Assembly: GCA_050732635.1 (NCBI GenBank)
Contig: JBOHRE010000006.1
Span: forward strand, 1-62,986
Source of the DNA: JBOHRE01 sp050732635
GTDB lineage: Bacteria; Gemmatimonadota; Gemmatimonadetes; Longimicrobiales; RSA9
Direction: 5' to 3'
Length of the DNA: 62,986 nt
The position numbers and the translations under genes were made by a program. Within the stretch, counting starts at the first letter, position 1, and every line of letters begins with the position of its first letter. The notes under the pieces were generated by a model that was given only the letters and a program-made list of their open reading frames with translations, was not told the origin of the DNA and did not search any database. Below are positions 7,252 through 15,481 of the stretch, piece after piece.

Positions 7252-10200
7252 CTACGGCACGCGCGCCGTGAGCTCGCCCAGCTCGCGCTCGCGCAGCGTG
7301 CGGTTGAACGCGGCCACCTCGTTCTGCAGCAGCGCGTCCAGCTCGCGCTGCGCGTCGGCGAGCCGGGCCTGCAGCATCCCGTGCACCTCGCGCGCCTGAT
7401 CGGTCGGCGGGAAGTCGGCGGTCGCCACGCTGCCGGCCAGGTAGCGCAGCCGGCCGAACAGCATGATCGGCCAGCGCACGCCGTCCTGGCCGGTGCCGGT
7501 GAGCCGGAGCTGGAGCAGCCGGCCCTCGACGTCGATCAGCCGCTGCTCGAGCGAATCGGCAGCGCTGCGCACGTCGGCGCCGTCCGCCACGCCGTCGAGC
7601 GTGGCGCGCTTCGCGGCGAGCTCGGCGCGCAGCTCCTCGATGCGGTTGACCATGTCGGCGGCGGTGTTCATGTCATCGTACAGCTCGCGCAGCATCGCGG
7701 TCTGCGCGGCGATGTCGGCGAGCGTGCCCTCGGAGTTCGGATCCTTGCGCACCTCGAGGGTGCGGGTGTGCGTGCGGCCGTTCAGCTCCAGCGCAACCGT
7801 GTAGGTCCCGGGCGGCTCGAGCATCTGGAAGCGGCCCTCGGGCGCGGGGCGCCAGCCCTCGTCGTTGAGCTCGACCCAGTCCGCGTAGAGCGGCGTCGTG
7901 CGCAGCCGCATCGCGGTGGTCGGTTCGCCCTCCAGATCCCACCAGACGCGATTGAGGCCCACCTGCGTGCTGTCCTCGAGCATGCGCACGACCTGGCCCG
8001 CCTCGTTGCTGATGCGGATGGTCGCGACCATACCGGCCTCGCGGGCCCAGTAGTTGATCGAGGCGCCATCGGGCGGATTGCTGCCGGCCGACGGGTCATT
8101 GAACATCGCCATCTCGGAGGTCACGGGGCGGAAGCGGTACGCCGGGCGCGGCTCGAAGAGGTGTGACTCGGCGCGGGCGACGTCGCCCGTCAGCTGCTGC
8201 AGCGGCGTCAGATCATCCAGGATCCAGAAGCCCCGCCCGTAGGTGCCGATGACCAGGTCGTTGAAGTGCTCCTGCACGACCAGCCCGTACATGGGTGCGG
8301 GCGGCAGGTTGTTGCGCAGCGGCTGCCAGTGGCCGCCGTCGTCGAAGGAGACGTAGAGCGCGTTCTCGGTGCCGAGGTAGAGCAGCCCGGGGCGCACGGG
8401 ATCCTCGAGCAGGTAGCGCGCGTAGGCGAGCGGCGTCTGCGGCACGCCGGTCGTGATCTTCTGCCAGGTCGCGCCGAAGTCCTCGGTCTTGTAGGCGTAC
8501 GTGTCGAAGCCGCCGACCTCGTGGAAGTCGACGGTGATGTACGCCTTTCCCGCGCTCCAGCGCGATGCGTGGATGCTGCGCACGGTGCCGAGCGGCGGCA
8601 GGTCCGGGATGTTGGCCGTGACGTCGGTCCAATTCGCGCCCCTATCCCGGCTGACGTGCACGAGCCCGTCGTTCGTGCCGGCCCACAGCACGCCCGCCTC
8701 GACCGGCGACTCGTCGAAGGCGTAGATCACGCAGCAGTACTCGACGCCGATGTTGTCCGGCGTGAGTCCGCCGGAGATGCCCATCTTCGTGGTGTCGCCG
8801 GTGCTCAGGTCGGGACTGATCACCTCCCAGCTCTGGCCGTCGTTCGTGGTGCGGTGCACGTGCTGGCTGGTGACGTAGACGGTGTTGTGGTCGTGCGGCG
8901 AGACCAGCAGCGGGAAGGTCCACTGGAAGCGGTAGCGCAGCCCGCCGGCCGGCCAGCCGCCGGTGCTCTCCGGCCAGACCTCGACCTGCCGGAACTGGCC
9001 GGTGCGCACGTCGTAGCGCACGACGATGCCGCCGCGGGCGCCGGACCCCGATGCGCTCGACCAGACGATGTCCGGCTCGACCGGGTCCGGCGTGGCGAAG
9101 CCGCTCTCGCCGCCGCCGACGGAGTGCCACAACCCGCGCGGGATGCCGCCGCTCGCGCGGCTGTTCGAGGGGCCGCGCATAGACGGGCCGTCCTGCCGGT
9201 TGCCCAGCACGTAGTAGGGCACCTTCGTGTCAGCCGTGACGTGATACATCTGCGCGACCGGCAGCTGCACGCGCAGCCAGCTCTCGCCGCGGTTCTCCGA
9301 GATCGACACGCCGCCGTCGTGGCCGACCACCATGCGCTCGGCGTTGCCCGGATCGATCCACATGTCGTGGTGGTCCCAGCCGGGCGCGCGGGAGCGCGGA
9401 ATGACCTCGGCGGTCGCGCCGCCGTCCTTCGTCACGTTGTAGGATGCGACCAGAAAGTACGCCTCGTCCGGGTCGTCGCTCGCCACGCCGCAGCGCGAGT
9501 AGTAGGCGCTGCGTCCCGCCAGGTTGCGGTTGTGGCTGACCAGCGTCCAGGACTCGCCGCCGTCATCGGAGCGCCACAGCTCGCCGGTCTCGGTCGGCTG
9601 GCCGTGCCAGGGCACGCCGTCACCCGTCTCGATCAGCGCGTAGACCCGCCGCGAGTCGGCCGGCGTCATGCACACGGCCACCTTGCCGACCGGCAGCTGC
9701 GGCAGCTCGGAGCCCTCGAGCCGCGTCCAGCTGTCGCCGCCATCGCGGGACACGAACAGACCGCTGCCGGCGCCGCCGCTCTCGCGGTTCCAGGTCTTGA
9801 GGTCGAGCTGCCACATGCCGGCGAACAGCACGCTCGGGTCGTTCGGGTCCATCACGAGATCAGAGGCGCCGGTCGAGTCGTTCACGAACAGCACGTGCTG
9901 CCAGGTGCTGCCGCCGTCGGTCGTGCGGAAGATGCCGCGCTCCTGCTGCGGCGAATACGCATGGCCGAGCGACGCGGCGTAGACGATGTCCGGATCGCGC
10001 GGATGAATGACGAGGCGGCTGATGCGGCCGCTGCCGGCCAGCCCCATGTGCTGCCAGGTCTCGCCGGCGTCGGTGGAGCGGTACACGCCGTCGCCGATCG
10101 ACACGTTCGAGCGGATGAACGGCTCGCCGGTGCCCGCCCATACGACGCTCGGATCCGACGGCGCGACGGCCAGTGCGCCGATCGCGTGCACATCCTGATC

Positions 10201-10485
10201 ATCGAAGATCGGCTCCCAGCTCAGTCCCGCATCGACCGTCTTCCACAGGCCGCCCGACGCGGCGCCCGCGTAATAGACGTTCGGATCACCGGGCACACCG
10301 GCCACGGCGCTGACCCGGTTGCCGACCGGCCCGATGTGACGGAAGCGCAGCGCCGCGAGTTGCTCGGCCGACGGCTGCTGCGCCGCGAGCTCCGCGATCG
10401 GTCCGGCCTGCAGGAGGAGAAGAACCAGGAGAAGGGGGCCGGCGAGCAGGGCCCCGACGCGCGACACACCAGACGAAGACGCCAT
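7252..10485 (-). CDS. Exported sortilin/VPS10-like BNR-repeat protein
   Basis: The product has 1077 residues. A long hydrophobic signal sequence (GALLAGPLLLVLLLLQAG) is followed by repeated Asp-box motifs (KTVDAGLSWE, RSTDAGETW, RTTDGGSTW, VSRDGGDSW, RSDDGGESW, VSRDRGANW, VSFDDGGHW) forming beta-propeller blades. The last ~200 residues are helical with possible coiled coil (DMVNRIEELRAELAAKRATL). It shares architecture with the 1035-residue protein at 2732. The ATG at 10485 has GGAGCC six bases upstream. It is probably an exported or surface protein; substrate or ligand is unknown. Confidence 0.85.
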   Translation of the reverse strand: MASSSGVSRVGALLAGPLLLVLLLLQAGPIAELAAQQPSAEQLAALRFRHIGPVGNRVSAVAGVPGDPNVYYAGAASGGLWKTVDAGLSWEPIFDDQDVHAIGALAVAPSDPSVVWAGTGEPFIRSNVSIGDGVYRSTDAGETWQHMGLAGSGRISRLVIHPRDPDIVYAASLGHAYSPQQERGIFRTTDGGSTWQHVLFVNDSTGASDLVMDPNDPSVLFAGMWQLDLKTWNRESGGAGSGLFVSRDGGDSWTRLEGSELPQLPVGKVAVCMTPADSRRVYALIETGDGVPWHGQPTETGELWRSDDGGESWTLVSHNRNLAGRSAYYSRCGVASDDPDEAYFLVASYNVTKDGGATAEVIPRSRAPGWDHHDMWIDPGNAERMVVGHDGGVSISENRGESWLRVQLPVAQMYHVTADTKVPYYVLGNRQDGPSMRGPSNSRASGGIPRGLWHSVGGGESGFATPDPVEPDIVWSSASGSGARGGIVVRYDVRTGQFRQVEVWPESTGGWPAGGLRYRFQWTFPLLVSPHDHNTVYVTSQHVHRTTNDGQSWEVISPDLSTGDTTKMGISGGLTPDNIGVEYCCVIYAFDESPVEAGVLWAGTNDGLVHVSRDRGANWTDVTANIPDLPPLGTVRSIHASRWSAGKAYITVDFHEVGGFDTYAYKTEDFGATWQKITTGVPQTPLAYARYLLEDPVRPGLLYLGTENALYVSFDDGGHWQPLRNNLPPAPMYGLVVQEHFNDLVIGTYGRGFWILDDLTPLQQLTGDVARAESHLFEPRPAYRFRPVTSEMAMFNDPSAGSNPPDGASINYWAREAGMVATIRISNEAGQVVRMLEDSTQVGLNRVWWDLEGEPTTAMRLRTTPLYADWVELNDEGWRPAPEGRFQMLEPPGTYTVALELNGRTHTRTLEVRKDPNSEGTLADIAAQTAMLRELYDDMNTAADMVNRIEELRAELAAKRATLDGVADGADVRSAADSLEQRLIDVEGRLLQLRLTGTGQDGVRWPIMLFGRLRYLAGSVATADFPPTDQAREVHGMLQARLADAQRELDALLQNEVAAFNRTLRERELGELTARVP

Positions 10486-10514
10486 GGTTGGCTCCGGGGA
10501 TGATGTCCACCGTT

Positions 10515-10543
10515 GAGTTACGCCGGCGCCAAAAACACGTCAA
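10515..10543 (-). promoter_or_regulatory. Candidate promoter of the BNR gene at 7252-10485
   Basis: On the minus strand, TTGACG (10543-10538) and TAACTC (10520-10515) are spaced by 17 bp, about 30 bp upstream of the ATG at 10485. The -35 matches well and the -10 poorly. It overlaps the T-rich end of the terminator hairpin just upstream. Confidence 0.35.
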
Positions 10544-10570
10544 GGCCGACCACCGATTGGTGGCCGGCCT
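10531..10570 (-). terminator. Hairpin terminator after the lipoprotein gene at 10611
   Basis: AGGCCGACCACC (10543-10554) and GGTGGCCGGCCT (10559-10570) form a 12-bp stem with one mismatch and a 4-base loop. Read on the minus strand, a short gap and a run of five T residues follow. It sits about 40 bp after the stop codon at 10611. Confidence 0.5.
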
Positions 10571-10610
10571 CGACCGCGCGAAGGGCTGGGGGGCCCTCCC
10601 CTGCAAGCCT

Positions 10611-11243
10611 CTAGTGTGAGCCGGCTGTCTCGATCCCCATGTCCACGCCACAGAAGTGGCCGTGCAGCGACCGTGCGTCGGTGCTCGCGTTCCAGCGCGT
10701 GGTCAGGTTCACGTCGCACAGCCCACGTTCGCCGTTCGCCGACCAGATCAGGCCGCCACGAAACGTCAGCCGCTGCTCGCCGACCGCGCCTGCGGCGCCC
10801 TGCTCCAGCCGGCCGCTCGTCTCCAGGCTGGGATCGGCATCCAGCAGCACCGCGCGGTCACGGACGTCGACGCCGCAGTCGTCCGGCGTGGCATCGCCGC
10901 CAAACTCCGTGACCGTATTCTGCAGGTCGTTGAGAACGCTGGCGGCCTCGCCGCGCACCCGCAGCTCGCCACCCTGCGGGCAGCCGCGGATCACCGAGAA
11001 GTCCGACGCCGGGCCGCCGAGCTCACCCTGCACCAGCACCGCACCCGCGCTCGGACTCGCGCTCGCCGCCAGTGACTGCGGCGTCATCATCTCGAACGCG
11101 ACTTCGGCCAACGCCCACCCCAGCTCCACCCGGTCCGCCTCGCTCAGACTGCCGCTATCCGCGGCGAACGGCATGTCCACACACCCCGACTGCCACAACG
11201 TCAGCAGCACCATGATCGCGCCGACGGTCGTCACTCGCTGCAT
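10611..11243 (-). CDS. Exported lipoprotein of unknown function
   Basis: This 210-residue protein starts with a signal peptide ending in a lipobox-like LTLWQSGC, so it is likely lipid-anchored. The mature part has four further cysteines (VIRGCPQGG, PDDCGVDV, RGLCDVNL and HGHFCGVDM), which could form two disulfides in the periplasm. A C-terminal region, LIWSANGERGLCDVNLTTRW, looks like a beta-sandwich edge. No family recognised. The ATG at 11243 has GGAGGG at the right distance; the longer start at 11264 would put that site inside the gene. It directly follows the truncated chaperone fragment. Confidence 0.65.
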   Translation of the reverse strand: MQRVTTVGAIMVLLTLWQSGCVDMPFAADSGSLSEADRVELGWALAEVAFEMMTPQSLAASASPSAGAVLVQGELGGPASDFSVIRGCPQGGELRVRGEAASVLNDLQNTVTEFGGDATPDDCGVDVRDRAVLLDADPSLETSGRLEQGAAGAVGEQRLTFRGGLIWSANGERGLCDVNLTTRWNASTDARSLHGHFCGVDMGIETAGSH

Positions 11244-11265
11244 CGAACCCTCCGTCATCTGCATC

Positions 11266-11295
11266 GTTGGGGCGGCCTACTCGGTTGGGGCGGCC
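11266..11295. repeat. 12-bp direct repeat next to truncated chaperone gene
   Basis: GTTGGGGCGGCC occurs at 11266-11277 and again at 11284-11295, an 18-bp period, in the short gap between the truncated chaperone fragment and the lipoprotein gene. Short direct repeats of this kind are common at deletion junctions. Confidence 0.5.
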
Positions 11296-11364
11296 GCTCC
11301 GGCCAGGGGCAAGCGCGACGCCAGGGCTCTGGCCCGGCGCGCCAACGCCTTGCAGCACAATGCG

Positions 11365-11532
11365 TTACAGCAGAGATGCCGCCCTCACAGCCGACTGGTT
11401 GCCAACCAGGAACGTGCCGAAGCGGATCGTGGCATCGATCGACAGGATCGTCGGCGCAACGGCGACCTGCGAGGAAGCGGGCTGCACGCTCGACACGAGC
11501 AGCAATGCTGTTACGACACGGCAGAGTCTCAT
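11365..11532 (-). pseudogene. Truncated pilus-type periplasmic chaperone (N-terminal fragment)
   Basis: This 55-codon frame has a signal peptide (MRLCRVVTALLLVSSVQPASS) and then VAVAPTILSID followed by FGTFLVGNQS, which resembles the first two strands of PapD-like fimbrial chaperones. It then ends at TAA after eight unrelated residues, where the family continues for about 200 more. The other two frames downstream show no chaperone-like continuation, so the rest seems deleted rather than frameshifted. It starts 5 bp after the stop of the DUF4402 gene at 11538, the place a chaperone would occupy in a chaperone-usher style operon. The family call rests on a short stretch. Confidence 0.45.
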
Positions 11533-11537
11533 CGCGT

Positions 11538-12047
11538 TCAGTTGATTGCGGCGGAAAGGGTGACGACGCCCGTGTAGGAGCCTGCGGGTTGGCCCGAGCC
11601 AGGTGAGATCTGGCCGCCGAGCCAGACCGTGATCCTGCGGTTCGGTGGGCTCGGCCTCGCGGTCGTACCCTGTGTTGGATCGAAGTACGTGACCACGTTC
11701 AACCGGTTCGACTCCGCCCACGCACCGCTGCCCGGCCCGAACACGATCGGCATGGTGGCCGCACCACCGCTCAGGTTCGGCGGCAGCGTGAAGCTGATCG
11801 TCACCGTACGATTGACCGGCCCCGTGATCTCGAATTTCGCGGCCGCCGGATCCAGCGGTGACACGGTCGCGCTCAGGCCGGCGATCACCGTGCCGAAGCC
11901 GAGATCGGCCAGACGCGATACCGACACGCTCTGTCCGGGAGGTCCCTGCGCCGTTGCGTCGGCGGAGATCGTCGCACTGAGCGCGGCGCTCAGCAGCAGC
12001 GCGCTCAGCCATCTGCACCAACGGCTGCCGGCATCGGCAGAGGCCAT
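11538..12047 (-). CDS. DUF4402-type secreted pilin-like protein
   Basis: This 169-residue exported protein has a signal peptide (WLSALLLSAALSATISADATAQ), a core with LADLGFGTVIAG, PAAAKFEITGPVNRTVTISF and WLGGQI, and the terminal strand AGSYTGVVTLSAAIN. These are the hallmarks of DUF4402 proteins, which resemble spore-coat-U/fimbrial beta-sandwich subunits. The start at 12047 fits the signal peptide; an in-frame ATG at 12170 overlaps the stop of the preceding gene (TGATG) but would add 41 uncharacteristic residues. It is the last complete gene of three related genes in a row. Confidence 0.72.
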   Translation of the reverse strand: MASADAGSRWCRWLSALLLSAALSATISADATAQGPPGQSVSVSRLADLGFGTVIAGLSATVSPLDPAAAKFEITGPVNRTVTISFTLPPNLSGGAATMPIVFGPGSGAWAESNRLNVVTYFDPTQGTTARPSPPNRRITVWLGGQISPGSGQPAGSYTGVVTLSAAIN

Positions 12048-12169
12048 GTGCCCAGGAAGCGAGAGGTCCAGTGCGGCACGCTGCGCCCGCGCGAGGTGAT
12101 CTGGTACGCCCGCAGCTTCGATCCGTTCCCGGCGCGCACCAGCGCGACCGGCGTTTGCGATGCGCATCA

Positions 12170-12718
12170 TCAGTAGGCTGCCGTCATCGTGAACTGGCCC
12201 ACGTAGGTGCCCGCGGGCACCGCGCCCACGTCGATGCCGCCATAGATGTAGACGAATGCCTGGCCTGCCGCGCCCGGCGGCGATTTGTCCGCAAGCTGCA
12301 TCGTCGCCGTGGACACGCCGCCCACGAACGTGAACGTACCCGTCAGCGCCGACGGCTGGTCCGCCGTCTGGTTGTAGCCGGCGGCCGGCGCATACACGAT
12401 TGCGTTCGCGCCGCTGGTGAGCACCGCCGGAGCCAGCAGCGTCACCTGCACGTTCCGGTTCTGCTGCCCGTTGATCCTGAACTTGCCGATCCCGGCACTC
12501 GTATTCGTCAGCGTCACCGCGCCCGCGCTCTGCACGACCGTGCCGAAGCTCAGGTCCGTCATCGTCGTGACGCTCAGGCCGCTGGCGACGTCCACCTGCA
12601 CCGTGGCCGCGTTCGAGCCCGCCAGCTGCGCCTCGGCGCCCATCGCCCAGCACACCGCACCCGCGATCAGCCACCGGGGCAGCCACCGCCGCGTCCTCCA
12701 CCCCGCCCCTGCGCTCAT
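12170..12718 (-). CDS. DUF4402-type secreted pilin-like protein
   Basis: This 182-residue exported protein has a signal peptide (LPRWLIAGAVCWAMGAEA), the DUF4402 signature MTDLSFGTVVQ, a central IGKFRINGQQNRNVQVTL, and IDVGAVPAGTYVGQFTMT followed by the last three residues AAY. The final strand resembles the C-terminal strand of fimbrial and spore-coat-U subunits. GAGGAGG lies 6 bases before the ATG at 12718. It is a paralogue of both neighbours. Confidence 0.8.
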   Translation of the reverse strand: MSAGAGWRTRRWLPRWLIAGAVCWAMGAEAQLAGSNAATVQVDVASGLSVTTMTDLSFGTVVQSAGAVTLTNTSAGIGKFRINGQQNRNVQVTLLAPAVLTSGANAIVYAPAAGYNQTADQPSALTGTFTFVGGVSTATMQLADKSPPGAAGQAFVYIYGGIDVGAVPAGTYVGQFTMTAAY

Positions 12719-12812
12719 TCCAACCTCCTCGCACCGAGGCCGCGTGGCAGCGGGCTCTGCGCCTGCACCACGCGGCCTCGTTCGTCCCAACATTCGCTCG
12801 ACCAGCGACCGC

Positions 12813-13310
12813 TCAGTACGCCACCGTCATCGAGAACGTGCCCGAGTACGTCCCCGCCGGCACCGCACCAACATTGATCGCGCCACCCACCCAGAAGTAA
12901 TAGCCGCCCGACCCGTTCAGCGTCACCGTGCCACCACTCGTCAAGGACGCGCTCGCACCCTGCGTGTCCGCATCCTGACCGTACACCTCGATCGACGTCA
13001 CCGCGATCGTGTTCGTTCCGTCCGTCAACGTGGCCGGCGCCGTCCACGACACCGTGATCCCCGTGTCCGCCTCACCGTCTGCCGTGAACTTGGCCGCGTT
13101 CGCACTCGACTGCGCATTCACGCTGTTCGCACCCGTGTTCGCCGCCACCGTACCGAAACTCAGGTCGTTGTTCTTCGTCAGCGTGAGGCCCTTGATGATC
13201 GTCGCCGTCACGCTCGCGTTCGCGCTCGCCGACGACTGCGCCACCGCCCCCACCGGCAGCACCACCGCCATCACCAGGCCCGCCAGAACCACCGTCATGA
13301 TCCGCGTCAT
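12813..13310 (-). CDS. DUF4402-type secreted pilin-like protein
   Basis: This 165-residue exported protein has signal peptide MTRIMTVVLAGLVMAVVLP, then NNDLSFGTVAAN, AAKFTADGEADTGITVSW and INVGAVPAGTYSGTFSMTVA before the terminal Tyr. It is the most typical DUF4402 member of the three and probably the first gene of the cluster. GAGGGG precedes the ATG at 13310. The 13311-13654 region upstream would hold the promoter. In chaperone-usher systems such subunits need a chaperone and usher, neither of which is intact here. Confidence 0.82.
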   Translation of the reverse strand: MTRIMTVVLAGLVMAVVLPVGAVAQSSASANASVTATIIKGLTLTKNNDLSFGTVAANTGANSVNAQSSANAAKFTADGEADTGITVSWTAPATLTDGTNTIAVTSIEVYGQDADTQGASASLTSGGTVTLNGSGGYYFWVGGAINVGAVPAGTYSGTFSMTVAY

Positions 13311-13654
13311 CGTGTCCCCTCGTTCTCCTATTGGCTTCGTCACCTTCGGTGCGACCCGCATCGGCCGCTGCCGCGCTGCTCTATCGCAACCCTGGGTCCA
13401 CTCCGACGTCCAGCCGTCATGTGACGCCACGGCAACAACTTACACGTTTGCGACCCCGCTCTGTCCGCGTCCGGATCCAGCATTTTTTGCGCAGCCCGGC
13501 TATTTAGGTGGCATTGATTCGTTGCAACACGCCGCGCGCCGGTGCGCGCTTCCCGAGACCCGGCTATCCTATGATGGTGATGGGGTCTGTGCGGTTTGTC
13601 GGCGCCCCGACCCGGGGCTTCGAGCGGAGCTGCGTGGCGCACAGTAACGAATCA
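13311..13654. other. Intergenic region between divergent transcripts
   Basis: No convincing gene is seen in these 344 bases. It must hold the promoters of the DUF4402 cluster (minus) and the Trm112-like gene (plus). A minus-strand TAAATA (13506-13501) with TTGCAA 15 bp upstream would give a leader of about 190 nucleotides, but the spacing is poor. Three copies of a GGGTYGC core occur in the would-be leader; I could not fold them into a known riboswitch. Confidence 0.4.
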
Positions 13655-14290
13655 ATGCATATAACGCTGACGGACATTCTGACCTGTCCGCGCTGCGGCC
13701 CGGAGGCGGGACTGATCCTGCTGGCGGAGCGGCTCGAGGAGCGGCGGGTGAGCGAGGGCCGGCTAGGCTGTGCGCGGTGCCGCAGCGAGTACGGCATCGC
13801 GCGCGGCATCGTGGACCTGCGGCCGGCCGCGGGCGTGGTGGAGGGGGCCGGTGGTGCCAGCGCGCCGGTGCAGCGGGGCGAGGCCGACGGGTCATTGCGG
13901 CTTGCGGCATTGCTGGGGTTGGAAGCGGGGCAGGGCCGTGGCGCGATCGTGGTCACCGGCCCGGCGTCGGCGTATGCCGGCGCTCTGGCTGAGCTGGCGG
14001 GGGCGGAGGTGGTGGTGATCGGCGCCGAGACTGGTGAGGCAGCGGGTGTGAGCCAGCTGCGCACGGCGGGCGGGCTGCCGTTCAAGGGTCGCAGCGTGGC
14101 TGGGGTGGTGCTGTCGGGTACGGGTGCGGCCGCGTTGATCGAGGAGGGCGCGCGTGTCCTGGTGCCGCTCGGGCGGTTGCTGGTGGAGAACGTTGCGGCC
14201 GGTGCGGCGGATCGGGCGCGGGCCGCGGGGCTGGATGTGCTGGCGGAGGAGGGCGGCACGGTGTTGGCGGCACGGATGACGCGAGCCTGA
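13655..14290 (+). CDS. Trm112-like zinc-ribbon protein
   Basis: This 211-residue protein begins MHITLTDILTCPRCGPEAG and has a second knuckle CARCRSEYGIARGIVDLRP, the four-cysteine zinc ribbon of Trm112/UPF0434 proteins. The remaining ~150 residues, with GAIVVTGPASAYAGALAEL and GVVLSGTGAAALIEEGARV, look like a shortened Rossmann or methyltransferase-like fold without an obvious SAM-binding glycine motif. Trm112 domains usually partner or fuse with methyltransferases; the activity here is unknown. The ATG at 13655 fits the conserved N-terminus; the frame is open further upstream. Confidence 0.6.
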   Translation: MHITLTDILTCPRCGPEAGLILLAERLEERRVSEGRLGCARCRSEYGIARGIVDLRPAAGVVEGAGGASAPVQRGEADGSLRLAALLGLEAGQGRGAIVVTGPASAYAGALAELAGAEVVVIGAETGEAAGVSQLRTAGGLPFKGRSVAGVVLSGTGAAALIEEGARVLVPLGRLLVENVAAGAADRARAAGLDVLAEEGGTVLAARMTRA

Positions 14291-14530
14291 ACGCGAGCCG
14301 CTTCGTTCTTGGGCTCATCGTCGATCTGATTGCGGCCGGTGCTGCGGACAGGCTGCTGCGGGAATCGTGGCGTGTGGACCATCGCGACTCTGAATGGCGT
14401 GGTTGGAGCCCTGCGAACCGCGTGACTGGAATGGTCGAGGCGTGTGTGGCTCTTCGCGTTGCACCGTGGCGCGAGCGCCCACTATCTTGCAGAGCGGATG
14501 CCCTTCTTTAGCCTCCCGCGCAAGTAGCCT

Positions 14531-15013
14531 ATGACCTGGTGGAAAAAGCTCCTGGCCGGCGGTGCCGCCGCCGATGACGTGGATTACTACCGGGAAGGGC
14601 TGGAGCTCCTGAAGGTCGGCAAGTATCACGAGGCGCTGACATCGTTCCGCCTGGCGCAGCGCGACACGCCGAACGACACGGCGGTGATGCAGCAGATGGC
14701 GATCACGTACACACGGATCGGCATGACGGAGGAGGCGGCCAAGACGTACCGGGGTGTGCTGGCACGCGATCCACGGGCGCCCGGTGCGCACTATGGGTTG
14801 GCGTTCTTGCTGCTGGCGGAGGGCCGCAAGGACGAGGCGGTGCCGCACCTGCAAGCGTTTCTGGAGCAACCGCCGCAAGGTCCGGAGGCAGAGCGGCACA
14901 TCCGCCACGCGGAAGAGACGCTGGGCCGACTGTCGGACGGCGGCGACAGCGACGGCGGCGAGCGATCGTCACCTGCAAGTCCATCTCTGGGCCGGCCGCT
15001 GGGGGATGCGTAG
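14531..15013 (+). CDS. TPR-repeat protein
   Basis: This 160-residue soluble protein has about three tetratricopeptide repeats: YYREGLELLKVGKYHEALT, MQQMAITYTRIGMTEEAAKTY and HYGLAFLLLAEGRKDEAVPH. The C-terminal ~25 residues are Gly/Ser/Asp-rich and disordered. TPR proteins act as protein-binding scaffolds; the partner is unknown. It ends with TAGTG, overlapping the GTG of the OsmC gene by 1 bp, and opens the long plus-strand gene cluster. Confidence 0.72.
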   Translation: MTWWKKLLAGGAAADDVDYYREGLELLKVGKYHEALTSFRLAQRDTPNDTAVMQQMAITYTRIGMTEEAAKTYRGVLARDPRAPGAHYGLAFLLLAEGRKDEAVPHLQAFLEQPPQGPEAERHIRHAEETLGRLSDGGDSDGGERSSPASPSLGRPLGDA

Positions 15014-15429
15014 TGGCCGATGCGGCGGTCGAGATCCGCTGGCTGGCCAGCGGCCTGCGCTTCGAGGGTGGCGCACCGGGCGGACCGGCGGTCGCGCTGG
15101 ACGGCGACGGCCAGAGCGCGGTTTCGCCGGTGCAGGCCGCATTGCTCTCGTTGGCGGCCTGCACGGCAGCCGATGTCGTGGAGATCCTGGGGAAGATGCG
15201 CCTGCCGCTAGACGGTCTGGCGGTCTGGGTGGAGGGCGACCGGGCCGCCGAACCGCCGCGGCGGTTCACGCGCGTGAGGCTGGTTTACGAAGTCGCGGGC
15301 GTGGACGCCGCAGACGAGCCCAAGGTGCAGCGTGCGGTGGCGCTGTCCCACGAAAAGTACTGCAGCGTGCTGCACACGTGGCGCGGTGACATCGAGATCG
15401 AGACCGAGATCGTTCTCGAGCAGCGATAG
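15013..15429 (+). CDS. OsmC/Ohr-family protein
   Basis: This 138-residue protein matches the small OsmC fold with the two redox cysteines in their usual contexts: LLSLAACTAADVVEILGKM near 49 and SHEKYCSVLHT near 117. OsmC/Ohr proteins reduce organic hydroperoxides using this cysteine pair. Members of this length and sequence type are often generic OsmC proteins of unknown substrate. It starts at GTG within the TAG stop of the TPR gene, so translation is coupled. Confidence 0.82.
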   Translation: MADAAVEIRWLASGLRFEGGAPGGPAVALDGDGQSAVSPVQAALLSLAACTAADVVEILGKMRLPLDGLAVWVEGDRAAEPPRRFTRVRLVYEVAGVDAADEPKVQRAVALSHEKYCSVLHTWRGDIEIETEIVLEQR

Positions 15430-15481
15430 CGGCGCCGGCGCGTCTGAGCGCCGCAGCGCATGCCCTTCCAACGGGTGCGGA

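Noticed and set aside
8266..10503. 745-codon plus-strand frame antisense to the BNR gene
   Set aside because: It is a GC-driven shadow: its residues are an Arg/Val/Ala/His-rich mirror of the minus-strand BNR protein, with no ribosome-binding site or domain.
11155..11358. 67-codon minus-strand frame after the truncated chaperone
   Set aside because: Tested as a frameshifted continuation of the chaperone; the residues are Gly/Pro/Arg-rich with no chaperone pattern, so a deletion is more likely than a frameshift.
13311..13510. Possible riboswitch (c-di-GMP-type) in the leader of the DUF4402 cluster
   Set aside because: GGGTYGC repeats and a long leader are suggestive, but the conserved GEMM core is not present and no stable fold could be drawn by hand.
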